DNA from: Acetobacteraceae bacterium
Lineage (GTDB): Bacteria; Pseudomonadota; Alphaproteobacteria; Acetobacterales; Acetobacteraceae
Length of the DNA: 53,762 nucleotides
Reading direction: 5' to 3'
Assembly (NCBI GenBank): GCA_020848935.1
Contig: JADLHF010000175.1
Span: forward strand, 1-53,762
Shown here in pieces: positions 1-7,080 of this stretch (the first letter of the stretch is position 1; each line of letters begins with the position of its first letter). The notes under the pieces are model-generated. The model did no database searches, was not told the origin of the DNA, and saw only the letters and a list, made by a program, of their open reading frames with translations. The translations under genes and the position numbers were made by a program.

Positions 1-515
1 GGATGCGGCGGCCGCGTGGGGCCGACGGCGACGATGGCGCGGATGCCCACTTCGGAAACGCCCTGGCAATGGGCGATGCCGCAGCGTGGTTCGTCCACAC
101 GGCTGATCGAATCGCCGCCGCCGAGCAGCGAGACGCCGGAGGTCACCCCGAACATCAGCCGCTCCAGCGCGGCCAGCCGCGCCTCGGCACGCCAGAATTC
201 CGGAGTGGAGGCGGTGGTGTAGATCACCCGGCAGGCCTCGCTCCAGGCCGCCGAATCGCCGCTGCCGAGCGACTTGACCAGGCCGTGGCCGGCGTGGCCG
301 TGACCATCGATCAGCCCGGGCAGGATGGCGTGGTGGCGCGTGTCGATCACCTCGCGCGCCGGGTGGGCGGCCATGACCTCGGCGCGCGGGCCAACGGCGA
401 GGATGCGGCTGCCGGCGATCGCCACCGCGCCGTCCTCGATCACCCGGCGCGCCGGGTCCATGGTGACGACGCTGCCGCCGGCGAGCAGCAGGTCGGCGGG
501 TTCGGGATCGGGCAT
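1..515 (-). CDS. Amidohydrolase family protein, N-terminal part (gene runs off the left edge)
   Basis: Read on the minus strand from an ATG at 513-515, the frame stays open to the window edge (171 codons). The product begins MPDPEPADLLLAGGSVVTMD, which is the small beta-sandwich start of cytosine-deaminase / TrzA-like amidohydrolases. It continues to the metal-binding strand LPGLIDGHGHAGHG, where HGH is the expected HxH metal motif at the start of the TIM barrel. The C-terminal barrel, with the remaining His and Asp ligands, lies outside the window, so the substrate cannot be named. The gene lies 73 bp downstream of a gene for a ring-opening thiazoline carboxylate hydrolase on the same strand and may be co-transcribed with it, which suggests breakdown of an N-heterocycle or cyclic amide. 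The family call is firm; the substrate is inference. Confidence 0.85.
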   Translation of the reverse strand, partial: MPDPEPADLLLAGGSVVTMDPARRVIEDGAVAIAGSRILAVGPRAEVMAAHPAREVIDTRHHAILPGLIDGHGHAGHGLVKSLGSGDSAAWSEACRVIYTTASTPEFWRAEARLAALERLMFGVTSGVSLLGGGDSISRVDEPRCGIAHCQGVSEVGIRAIVAVGPTRPPH

Positions 516-588
516 GGCCACCTCGGCGCAACGAAGCGGCCAGCCTAACGACCGTTTCCCCGGGCCGGAAGCCGGCGGCGCGCCCCGC

Positions 589-1053
589 CTATTCCCGCGT
601 GTAGCGGAAGTCGCAGTGGCTGGCGCCGCCCATCAGGGTTTGCGTGCGTTCCAGTTTCAGCCTGGGGTCGTAGCCCTCGCAGAACGCGCCGTCGCGGTTG
701 CAGGACAGCACGGCGCCAAGCTCGGCCAGCCCGAGTTCGCGATACATCTCGGCGTAGCGGCAGCGGACCACGTTGAAGTGGAACTCGGTCGGCGTCGATT
801 TCACCACCTCGGTGCGCAGCGCGTCCTCGGCGGTCCACAGCGACTGGATGGCGCGAAAATGATCCAGGCTCGGCTGGCCGCCCGGCGCCTTCTGCGCGAA
901 GCTGGCGGCGGCGGCGTGGGCGAGCTTGACCACGGCATTGGTCAGGATGCGCACGGCCGCGGGCTCGCCAAGCTCGGCCTTCATCTCGGCGAAGATGCCG
1001 CGGGCGAACTCGGCCTCGATGCGGCGGCGGGTCAGGATGGGCATGTCGTCCAT
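589..1053 (-). CDS. L-2-amino-thiazoline-4-carboxylic acid hydrolase-like protein
   Basis: The 154-residue product has no signal peptide or membrane segment. Its C-terminal half, with CNRDGAFCEGYDPRLKLERT followed by MGGASHCDFRY, is the conserved block of the L-2-amino-thiazoline-4-carboxylic acid hydrolase family. The founding member opens the thiazoline ring in the Pseudomonas pathway that makes L-cysteine from racemic ATC. Most members are uncharacterised and probably act on other small cyclic amides. The length is near normal for the family. The gene sits upstream of the partial amidohydrolase on the same strand, consistent with a small catabolic operon. The region upstream holds a copy of the bipartite hairpin repeat rather than a recognisable operator. 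The family call is good; the substrate is not known. Confidence 0.8.
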   Translation of the reverse strand: MDDMPILTRRRIEAEFARGIFAEMKAELGEPAAVRILTNAVVKLAHAAAASFAQKAPGGQPSLDHFRAIQSLWTAEDALRTEVVKSTPTEFHFNVVRCRYAEMYRELGLAELGAVLSCNRDGAFCEGYDPRLKLERTQTLMGGASHCDFRYTRE

Positions 1054-1092
1054 GGCGGCGGTTCCGGGTTGGGGTCAGGGGAAGGGAAGAAG

Positions 1093-1217
1093 GGTTCTTT
1101 TTTGAAAAAAAGAACCAAAAAACGTTCATTCACTTGGGCTTCGGACGATGGTGGTGCCTTGTGGCGAAGTGAGGAAAGTCTTTTTGCTTCTTTTTCTTCA
1201 GAAAAAGAAGACCTTCC
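1093..1217. repeat. Bipartite hairpin repeat, copy 1 (full)
   Basis: Block A at 1093-1124 holds an inverted repeat with arms GGTTCTTTTTT and AAAAAAGAACC, followed by AAAAAAC. Block B at 1175-1217 starts AAAGTCTTTTTGC and contains a perfect 10-bp stem, CTTCTTTTTC / GAAAAAGAAG, around a TTCA loop (1187-1210), then ACCTTCC. About 50 bases between the blocks are not conserved. This copy separates two divergent genes. Confidence 0.9.
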
Positions 1218-1292
1218 TTCTCCTGGCTACCTGGGCCTTGCGCACGCCCCGCCGCCATGATGGCATTGGCCCGACCACAGGGGGAAACCGCG

Positions 1293-2345
1293 ATGCGCGT
1301 CTCGGCAGGAGTGCCCTACACCGACTGGCGTGCCATCGGACCGGCGGCCGCACAGGCCGAGGCCGATGGCCTGGACGGGCTGACCTGTCCCGAACTGGCG
1401 CATGACCCGTTCATTCCGCTGGGCATCGCCGCCCTGGCCACCGAGCGGGTGCAACTGGCGACGTCGGTTGCCATCTCCTTCCCGCGCAGCCCGATGATCA
1501 CGGCCAATCTGGGCTGGGACCTGAACCTGCATTCGCGCGGCCGCTTCGTGCTCGGCCTGGGCACCCAGGTGCGCGCGCACAATGAGCGCCGCTTCGATGT
1601 GCGCTGGGAGCATCCGGCGCCGCGCATGGGCGAGTATGTGCAGGCACTGCGCGCGATCTGGCGCTGCTGGGAGACCGGGGAGAAGCTGAACTACCAGGGC
1701 AAGTTCTACAACTTCACCCTGATGACACCGGAATTCTCGCCCAGGCCGGCGGGGCTGCCGATGGTGCCGATCATGATTGCCGCGGTCGGGCCGGAAATGC
1801 AGAAGACCGCGGCGCGGCTGTGCGACGGGGTGCGGCTGCACGGCTTCGCCACCCGCAAATACGTCACCGATGTGGTGCGCCCGCTGCTGGCCGAGGAACT
1901 GGCCAAGGCCGGCAAGAGTTTCGCCAATTTCGAGGTCACCGGCGGCGGCTTCATCGCCACCGGGCCGGACCGGGCCAGCGTGGACCGGGCGGCGGAGAAG
2001 CTGCGGTATCGGGTGGCGTTCTACGGTTCCACCCCGGCCTATCGCGGTGTGTTCGACATCCACGGCATTTCCGACCTCGGCGTGAAGCTGCACGAGGCCA
2101 GCCGCAAGGGATTATGGGGCGAGATGGCGGCCATGGTGCCCGACGATGTGCTCGACCTGTTTGCCGTGCGCGCGACCTACGACAAGCTGGCCGATGCCGT
2201 TGCCGACCGCTTCGGCGGCATTTCCGATGCCGTGGGGATCGACTTCCTGCCGGGCGACGATGCCGCGACACGGCGGCGCGTGGTCGACGGCTTGAAGCGC
2301 ATCCCGGGCAGTTTCGAAGGGTTCAAGACCAGCTTCGCCGCCTGA
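1293..2345 (+). CDS. LLM-class flavin/F420-dependent oxidoreductase (TIGR03617-like)
   Basis: The 350-residue product, starting MRVSAGVPYTDWRAIGPAAA, is a bacterial-luciferase-like TIM-barrel oxidoreductase. Diagnostic parts are the early strand GLDGLTCPELAHDPFIPLGI, the block RVQLATSVAISFPRSP, the segment GRFVLGLGTQVRAHNERRF, and the later helix in which the family binds the coenzyme phosphate. It most resembles the TIGR03617 group, often labelled F420-dependent. In an alphaproteobacterium FMN is at least as likely, and the sequence cannot decide. I chose the ATG at 1293 because AGGGGG lies at a suitable distance upstream, whereas an in-frame ATG at 1257 has no ribosome site and adds non-conserved residues. 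It stands alone, downstream of repeat copy 1. Confidence 0.85.
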   Translation: MRVSAGVPYTDWRAIGPAAAQAEADGLDGLTCPELAHDPFIPLGIAALATERVQLATSVAISFPRSPMITANLGWDLNLHSRGRFVLGLGTQVRAHNERRFDVRWEHPAPRMGEYVQALRAIWRCWETGEKLNYQGKFYNFTLMTPEFSPRPAGLPMVPIMIAAVGPEMQKTAARLCDGVRLHGFATRKYVTDVVRPLLAEELAKAGKSFANFEVTGGGFIATGPDRASVDRAAEKLRYRVAFYGSTPAYRGVFDIHGISDLGVKLHEASRKGLWGEMAAMVPDDVLDLFAVRATYDKLADAVADRFGGISDAVGIDFLPGDDAATRRRVVDGLKRIPGSFEGFKTSFAA

Positions 2346-2372
2346 CGGCAGCACGGAACCTGCCGGAGGAAA

Positions 2373-3422
2373 TCACCCCGGCGGGCGCCAATCCAGCCGC
2401 GTGGCCAGCCATTGGCGAAGTGCTGCGATCGCCGCTACCTCGGGTGACAGCACCTGCGCCACTGTGTGTGCGGCTGGCGCGGCAACGCTGCGGGTGCGGC
2501 CGGCTTCGTCGTGCAATTCCGGCGCGGCGGCGGCCAGCCCGCCGGCGGTGCGCCACAGCGCCACGAGCGCCGCCGGCGTCAACAGCGGCAGCACCAGGGC
2601 GTATTCGGTCTGCGCCGCGGCTGCCACGCCACGCCAGGCGCCATACAGTTCGGCCGGCGGCGTCGCACCGCGCATGGCGGCGTATTCCGCCAGCGTCGGC
2701 ACCGCCAGGAGCTGCGGGTCGCGGCCCTCGCCGCCGATCGCCCCCAGCGAGAACAGCGGCACCGCCCCCACCTGGGCCAGCGGGCCGAGATTCGCGGCCA
2801 CCGCACCGCCGCGCAGCAGCACCGCATCGACCGCCCGCAGCGCCAGGGCCTGGGCTGCGCCGCCCTGGGCCAGCCCGCCGAACACCGGCTGCGGCATCAG
2901 CCCGGCGAGTTCCAGCCCCAACAATGCCGCGAGGTCAGGGCTGACCGGCCCGGACATGCCCACCCGGATTGGTGCCCCCGGTTTCAGGCCGGCGGCATAA
3001 CCGCACACGACGCAGGGCGCGATGCCGGCGACCACGCCCAGCCACTGCCCGACATCGAAGCGCGCCCGCTTGTCGCCCACCAGCCAGGCCAGCACCGCGT
3101 CGCCGGGGGCCAGCAGCAAAGTGTTGCCGTCGGGCGGCACGCGGGTGGTGAACTGGTTGGCACCGGTCACCCCGTCCTCGCCGCCCACCGGTGTCAGTCG
3201 CAGGCGCGTGCCTGCCGGCAGGCCGGGGCCGAGGGCGGCGGCCAGTTGCACGGCCCAGCGGTCCAGCCGGCCGTCGGGCGGGCCGGCCACCAGCAGGGTG
3301 GGGGATTCGGCCAGGGCCGCGGCGGCGCGCACAATGCGGCTGTCCCCGACGCCGGCAAGCGCGGCCGCAACCAGGGCGAGTGCGCCGCGCCGGCGCAGCA
3401 TGACGGGTCCGGCATCAGGCAT
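2373..3422 (-). CDS. Secreted protein, probable periplasmic substrate-binding type (TctC/Bug-like)
   Basis: The 349-residue product begins with RRR and a hydrophobic alanine-rich stretch (about residues 9-25), a Tat- or Sec-type export signal. The mature part has the layout of tripartite tricarboxylate transporter receptors: a first strand with LLVAGPPDGRLDRWA, a segment PDGNTLLLAPGDA resembling the 'DGYTLL' block of Bug proteins, and a later GMSGPVSPDLAALLGLELAG block. The match is weak in the second half, so this may be a diverged member without a transporter; no TctA/TctB genes are nearby. The ATG at 3420-3422 is favoured over a longer frame because GGAAGG lies 8 bases upstream. It follows apt on the same strand after 114 bp and may share its transcript. 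Confidence 0.6.
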   Translation of the reverse strand: MPDAGPVMLRRRGALALVAAALAGVGDSRIVRAAAALAESPTLLVAGPPDGRLDRWAVQLAAALGPGLPAGTRLRLTPVGGEDGVTGANQFTTRVPPDGNTLLLAPGDAVLAWLVGDKRARFDVGQWLGVVAGIAPCVVCGYAAGLKPGAPIRVGMSGPVSPDLAALLGLELAGLMPQPVFGGLAQGGAAQALALRAVDAVLLRGGAVAANLGPLAQVGAVPLFSLGAIGGEGRDPQLLAVPTLAEYAAMRGATPPAELYGAWRGVAAAAQTEYALVLPLLTPAALVALWRTAGGLAAAAPELHDEAGRTRSVAAPAAHTVAQVLSPEVAAIAALRQWLATRLDWRPPG

Positions 3423-3536
3423 CGCGGTGTCCTTCCGGATCGGCGGCCAGGATTGGTGCCGCGTTCGGCGACCGAGGGTCATGGGGCCCAGTCCTACCTA
3501 CCCGCTCGCGGCCCGCGCTTCAAATCCCGCGCACAC

Positions 3537-4052
3537 TCACGAATCATAGGCGATCAGCGACTCGAACGGCACATCCAGATTGGCACGGCCGCCCAGGAAG
3601 GTCAGTTCGATCAGTGTCGCCGCCGCCGGCACGTCGGCACCCACGCTGCGCAACAGGCGAATGCCCGCCGCCAGGGTGCCGCCGGTGGCCAGCAGGTCGT
3701 CCACCACCACCACGCGCTGGCCGGGGTACACCGCGTCGTGCTGGATCTCGATGCGGTCGGTGCCGTATTCCAGCCCGTAATCCAGTCCGATCACCTGGCC
3801 CGGCAGCTTGCCGCGCTTGCGCAGCATGACGAAGCCGCAGCCGAGCTTCAGCGCCAGTGGGGCGGCCATCAGGAAGCCACGGGATTCGATGCCGGCGACC
3901 AGGTCGGGCTGGAAGGTCCGGACCAGCCGGGCCAGCCGGCCCATCGCCACCTGCCAGGCATCGGCGTCACGCAGCAGGGTGGAGATGTCGTAGAAGAGGA
4001 TGCCGGGCTTGGGGAAATCCGGAATGCCGCGGATGTGGTCCTTGAGGTCCAT
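3537..4052 (-). CDS. apt: Adenine phosphoribosyltransferase
   Basis: This enzyme makes AMP from adenine and PRPP in purine salvage in the cytoplasm. The 171-residue product has the normal length and starts [20 protein letters not shown], typical of Apt. The substrate-specificity block [15 protein letters not shown] is at about 53-67 and the PRPP-binding loop [13 protein letters not shown] at 114-126. The start at 4050-4052 is supported by AAGGAGAG just upstream; a longer in-frame extension is non-conserved. The divergent neighbour is a DUF2842 gene, with a short shared upstream region (4053-4139). The identification is secure. Confidence 0.97.
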   Translation of the reverse strand: MDLKDHIRGIPDFPKPGILFYDISTLLRDADAWQVAMGRLARLVRTFQPDLVAGIESRGFLMAAPLALKLGCGFVMLRKRGKLPGQVIGLDYGLEYGTDRIEIQHDAVYPGQRVVVVDDLLATGGTLAAGIRLLRSVGADVPAAATLIELTFLGGRANLDVPFESLIAYDS

Positions 4053-4139
4053 GCGCGGGGCTCTCCTTGTCCAGCTTTGCAACGCGGGGGTGTATAACCC
4101 GGTGTTGCGCCGCGGCAAATTCACCGCCACATCGGAGGC

Positions 4140-4343
4140 ATGTCGCGCATTCCCATGGCCGTTGTGGTCTTCCTTGTGTGTTTTGCCGCCTATGTCGCCG
4201 CGGCGGTGGCGTTGGCCGACCATGTCCTGGGCCTGCACTGGACGGTGCAGGCGCTGTATTTCGTGGTCGCCGGCATCGCCTGGGCCTGGCCGGCACGGTG
4301 GCTGATGTTCTGGGCGGCGCGTGCAACGCAAGGAAATGAATAG
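4140..4343 (+). CDS. DUF2842 small membrane protein
   Basis: The 67-residue product is almost entirely two transmembrane helices: about residues 4-26 ([20 protein letters not shown]) and 36-59 ([20 protein letters not shown]), with a short polar tail. The pattern '[19 protein letters not shown]' is the hallmark of the alphaproteobacterial DUF2842 family, whose role is unknown. It is divergent from apt. Its stop codon is directly followed by the rearranged copy of the hairpin repeat, which may terminate the transcript. Confidence 0.85.
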   Translation: MSRIPMAVVVFLVCFAAYVAAAVALADHVLGLHWTVQALYFVVAGIAWAWPARWLMFWAARATQGNE

Positions 4344-4399
4344 AAGTTTTTGCTTCTTTTTCCAAAAGGAAGCGCGGTTCTTTTTTGAAAAAAAGAACC
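4342..4399. repeat. Bipartite hairpin repeat, copy 2 (rearranged and partly degenerate)
   Basis: Here the order is reversed and compact. A diverged block B (GAAGTTTTTGCTTCTTTTTC, then CAAAAGGAAG) at 4342-4372 is followed directly by an intact block A hairpin at 4376-4399 and the AGAAAACG tail. It lies between the DUF2842 gene and the convergent tRNA. Confidence 0.75.
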
Positions 4400-4492
4400 A
4401 GAAAACGTTTCAACCCTACCTGGTCAACGGCGATCAGTCTTCGCGCGCCAGTTTACCTCGCCTGGTGGCATGGGAGTCGCGCACCGGGAGAA

Positions 4493-4569
4493 TGGTCGGA
4501 GTGAGAGGATTCGAACCTCCGGCCCCTGCGTCCCGAACACAGTGCTCTACCAGGCTGAGCTACACTCCG
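4493..4569 (-). tRNA. tRNA-Pro (anticodon CGG)
   Basis: Read on the minus strand, the 77-nt sequence starts CGGAGTGTAGCTCAGCCTGG and ends TCCGACCA, with the CCA encoded. The acceptor stem pairs CGGAGTG with CACTCCG. The anticodon stem is CTGTG/CGCAG around the loop TTCGGGA, giving anticodon CGG. The T-arm is GGAGGTTCGAATCCTC. Bases 5' of it on that strand are non-coding. Confidence 0.95.
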
Positions 4570-4620
4570 GCCGAGGCGCGCATATAGCCGCCCGGCGCGC
4601 CGCCGGCAAGCGGGCTCGCG

Positions 4621-5202
4621 CTACAACCGTTCGCTGGTGCCGGCAGCCGGCGCATGCAGGGCGGCCAGCCGCGCAAGCACGGCGGCCACGCCTTCATGCA
4701 CCTCGAACAGGTCGCGCACCGCGGGCCGGGCGAAGCCCTGCGCCACTGCCTGTTCGACCGCGGCCACCAGCGGGCCGGCCGAGCCCATCACGTTGCACAG
4801 CAGGATCGGCTTGTCGTGCAGGCGCAGCTGGCGCCAGGTGATGATCTCGATCGTCTCGTCCAGCGTGCCCAACCCGCCGGGCAGGCTGACGAAGGCGTCG
4901 GCACGGTCGAAGATGCCGCGTTTGCGGCTGTGCATGCTGGCGGTGACGACCAGTTCGCTCACCTCGCCATGAACCACTTCCTGGCGCTGCAGGAAATCCG
5001 GGATGACGCCGACCACGGCACCGCCCTCGGCCAGCGCGGCGTTGGCCATCACTCCCATCAGCCCCATCTGGCCGCCGCCATAGACCAGGCGCCACCTGGC
5101 CCGCGCAATGCCGCGCCCCAGCGCCTCGGCGGCGGTGCGGAAGGCGGGGCTGGCGCCCAGGCTTGCTCCGCAGAACACCGCCACGGAATGGATATGCGGC
5201 AT
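4621..5202 (-). CDS. LOG-family (TIGR00730) nucleoside-5'-monophosphate phosphoribohydrolase-like protein
   Basis: The 193-residue Rossmann-fold protein has the two family motifs: GGGQMGLMG at 42-50 and PGGLGTLDE at 108-116, the latter being the catalytic/phosphate-binding PGGxGTxxE. Family members release the base from cytokinin riboside monophosphates or from ordinary nucleotides such as AMP. In non-plant-associated bacteria the physiological substrate is usually unclear. The start MPHIHSVAVFCGAS is standard, with no extension. It is a single gene between tRNA-Pro and the cytochrome c' gene, which is divergent. Confidence 0.92.
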   Translation of the reverse strand: MPHIHSVAVFCGASLGASPAFRTAAEALGRGIARARWRLVYGGGQMGLMGVMANAALAEGGAVVGVIPDFLQRQEVVHGEVSELVVTASMHSRKRGIFDRADAFVSLPGGLGTLDETIEIITWRQLRLHDKPILLCNVMGSAGPLVAAVEQAVAQGFARPAVRDLFEVHEGVAAVLARLAALHAPAAGTSERL

Positions 5203-5400
5203 CGCGACCCTCCCGCCCCCCCGCCACCATGCGGCGGGCGCGCGGCGGTGGCTTAGCCCATGATCGGCGGGGGCGGAATCGCCCGGCCTGGGCGTTGATG
5301 CATTTTGTTAAATCCCCTTGCGTGCAAGGCGGCCGAAATGCTTCCGTTCAGCACCGCGGCGCAATGGCGTTGCGGCCTAACGGGGGAAGAACACCAAACG

Positions 5401-5859
5401 ATGACACGCGCATTGCTGAAGGCCACCGTGATGGCCGGACTAGTCATGGGCCTGGCCAGTGCGGCCTGGGCCGATACCGCCGCCGACGCCATTGCCCAGC
5501 GCCAGGCGGGCTACAAGGCCATCGGCGCGGCCACCGGCGACATCAAGAAAGCGATGGAGGCGGGCGGCGACCTGACCGCCGTTGCGGCCAAGGCCGAGGT
5601 GGTCAGTGCCTTCGCCAAGCGAATCCCAGCCCTGTTTCCGGCCGGCAGCGGTGCCGAGAGCGGCGTCAAGACCCGCGCCCTGCCGGCGATCTGGCAGAAC
5701 AAGTCGGATTTCGAGGCCAATGCCGGCATTCTGGGCCGCGAGGCGGACAAGCTGGCCGCGGTGCTGAAGGCCAACGACAAGGCATCCGTCGCCGCCGCCT
5801 TCGCGGCGATGACGGGCGAGTGTGGCGCCTGCCACCGCCCCTATCGCATGCCGCAATAG
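5401..5859 (+). CDS. Cytochrome c' (class II c-type cytochrome)
   Basis: The 152-residue product has a Sec signal peptide (TRALLKATVMAGLVMGLASA, cleavage near AWA-DT at about 24). The mature domain begins with AADAIAQRQAGYKAIGAATG and ends with the haem attachment site CGACH at 141-145, followed by HRPYRMPQ. A C-terminal CxxCH in a four-helix protein of about 130 residues is diagnostic of cytochrome c', a periplasmic protein linked to NO binding or electron transfer. The ATG at 5401 is used because GGGGGAAG lies upstream and the signal peptide begins there. A cytochrome b561 gene is convergent with it downstream, a common pairing in proteobacteria. Confidence 0.92.
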   Translation: MTRALLKATVMAGLVMGLASAAWADTAADAIAQRQAGYKAIGAATGDIKKAMEAGGDLTAVAAKAEVVSAFAKRIPALFPAGSGAESGVKTRALPAIWQNKSDFEANAGILGREADKLAAVLKANDKASVAAAFAAMTGECGACHRPYRMPQ

Positions 5860-5899
5860 GGCGCGGGGCGGCAGGCCGGAAGAAGGGCAGGGGAAGGCT

Positions 5900-6028
5900 G
5901 TTCTTTTTTGAAAAAAAGAACCAAAAAACTTTTATTCATTTAACCCCGTGAGGTCGAACGGCCCTCAGGTCTGCATGAGTGAAAGTCTTTTTGCTTCTTT
6001 TTCTTCAGAAAAAGAAGGCCTTTCTTCC
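5900..6028. repeat. Bipartite hairpin repeat, copy 3 (full)
   Basis: Block A is at 5900-5929 (GTTCTTTTTTG, AAAAAAAGAACC, then AAAAAACT). Block B is at 5982-6028 (AAAGTCTTTTTGCTTC, then TTCTTCAGAAAAAGAAG). The copy sits between convergent genes, so both strands could use the hairpins as terminators. Confidence 0.9.
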
Positions 6029-6052
6029 TTTTTTGTCTTGCTGCCGGCCGTC

Positions 6053-6778
6053 CTAGACCTGCGTCACCAGCAGCCAGACGGCGGCGCTGGCGGCAGCAAG
6101 CACCACCAACGCCAGCCAGGGGCTGCGCAGGCGCGGTTGCGGCGTTGCGGCCGGCAGGCGCTTCTTGCCGGTGATCATCGGGCGCACCAGGTTGTGCCGC
6201 TTCAGCACGGCGTAGGCGATGATCGCCAGCACATGCAGCGCCACCAGCACCTGGATCACCGTGAACAGCAGGCGGTGCTGCGACAGGGCCCAGGCGCCCC
6301 AGGCACCGCCGACCAGGTGGTTCAGCGGGCCTTCAACGAAGCTTTCCTCGTCGGACGCCAAAAGTCCGGTGGTCGCCTGGGCCAGCAGCACCAGCAGCAT
6401 GGCCAGCACCATCCAGCCGCCGGCGGCATTGTGCCCCACCTGCGTGTCCGGCCCGCGCCGCGCCAGTTCGCGCAGATGCGCCGCGGCGTGGAACGGGTTG
6501 CCCAGGAAATGGCTGAACCGCGCGGTATCGCTGCCGACCACGCCCCACACCAGGCGGAACAGCAGCAGCGCCAGCACGGCCTCGCCGCTCAACATGTGCA
6601 CGCGCATGCTGTTGAAGAATTCGATGCTCAGCCAGCTGGTCACCACCAGTGCCAGCAGCGCCCAGTGGAACAGCCGCACCGGCCCGTCCCATACCCGCAT
6701 CGGCAGCCACAAGCCGGCTGGCGCCGGCACACGGCGCGGTGCGGCGCGCGGGCGGGCGGGGGGGGGGCGGTTCGCCAT
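6053..6778 (-). CDS. Cytochrome b561-type membrane protein (Ni/Fe-hydrogenase b-type superfamily)
   Basis: The 241-residue protein has a proline/arginine-rich cytoplasmic N-terminus and then four transmembrane helices. Candidate haem-ligand histidines are in VRLFHWALLALV (TM1), MRVHMLSGEAVLAL (TM2) and VLVALHVLAIIAYAV (TM4). TM3 has GGWMVLAMLLVLLAQATTGL. A fifth hydrophobic segment closes the C-terminus (WLALVVLAAASAAVWLLVTQV). Such b-type cytochromes pass quinol electrons to periplasmic c-type cytochromes, so the cytochrome c' encoded opposite is the likely partner (inference). The ATG at 6776-6778 follows GGAGTTGACG; upstream in-frame codons look non-coding. Confidence 0.88.
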   Translation of the reverse strand: MANRPPPARPRAAPRRVPAPAGLWLPMRVWDGPVRLFHWALLALVVTSWLSIEFFNSMRVHMLSGEAVLALLLFRLVWGVVGSDTARFSHFLGNPFHAAAHLRELARRGPDTQVGHNAAGGWMVLAMLLVLLAQATTGLLASDEESFVEGPLNHLVGGAWGAWALSQHRLLFTVIQVLVALHVLAIIAYAVLKRHNLVRPMITGKKRLPAATPQPRLRSPWLALVVLAAASAAVWLLVTQV

Positions 6779-7080
6779 CGTCAACTCCTGCGCGCAAGAA
6801 ACCGTGTGGGCGTGATCCCGCCGGCATAGACCATGGTGGTTTCCAGCAGAAGGGGCGCGCGCCACCGCAGGCGGGGCGGCGACTGCACCGGGTGGACGCC
6901 GTTTGCACGCGCCTTGGCCAGTGCGTAGAGTTTCCTGCTTGCCGCTGGTCGCGCCACAGTGCGGCGTGCGTGCCAGCGCCCTGGTGGCCTGCGCTGCCCG
7001 GGAAGGCCCGCTTGTCGGAGATACCGGATGGCCGTCCCCCCGCCCGACAAACGCCCCGCGTCCTCAGTGGGCGGCACCTG
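6779..7080. other. Intergenic region between divergent cytochrome b561 and LysM genes
   Basis: This stretch of about 300 bp carries the divergent promoters. I see no convincing gene, RNA or operator. An 18-codon open frame from ATG 7028 to TGA 7084 (MAVPPPDKRPASS...) ends on top of the start region of the LysM gene. It could be an upstream frame, or the true N-terminus of that gene if a base were missing. Confidence 0.5.

Noticed and set aside
1148..1405. Small proteins encoded by the hairpin repeats (phenylalanine/lysine-rich frames such as [11 protein letters not shown])
   Set aside because: They are translations of the A/T hairpins present at several sites in different frames; no start site or conserved context supports expression.
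2466..4097. Plus-strand frame of 543 codons across the substrate-binding protein and apt
   Set aside because: Low-complexity Gln/His/Arg composition, antisense to two recognisable genes; a GC-driven shadow.
4053..4139. Riboswitch or attenuator between apt and the DUF2842 gene
   Set aside because: No stable stem-loop with a recognisable aptamer core was found in the short divergent region.
5289..5310. Possible FNR box before the cytochrome c' gene (TTGATGCATTTTGTTAA)
   Set aside because: The half-sites are spaced wrongly (seven bases instead of four) and the second half does not match; not reported as a site.
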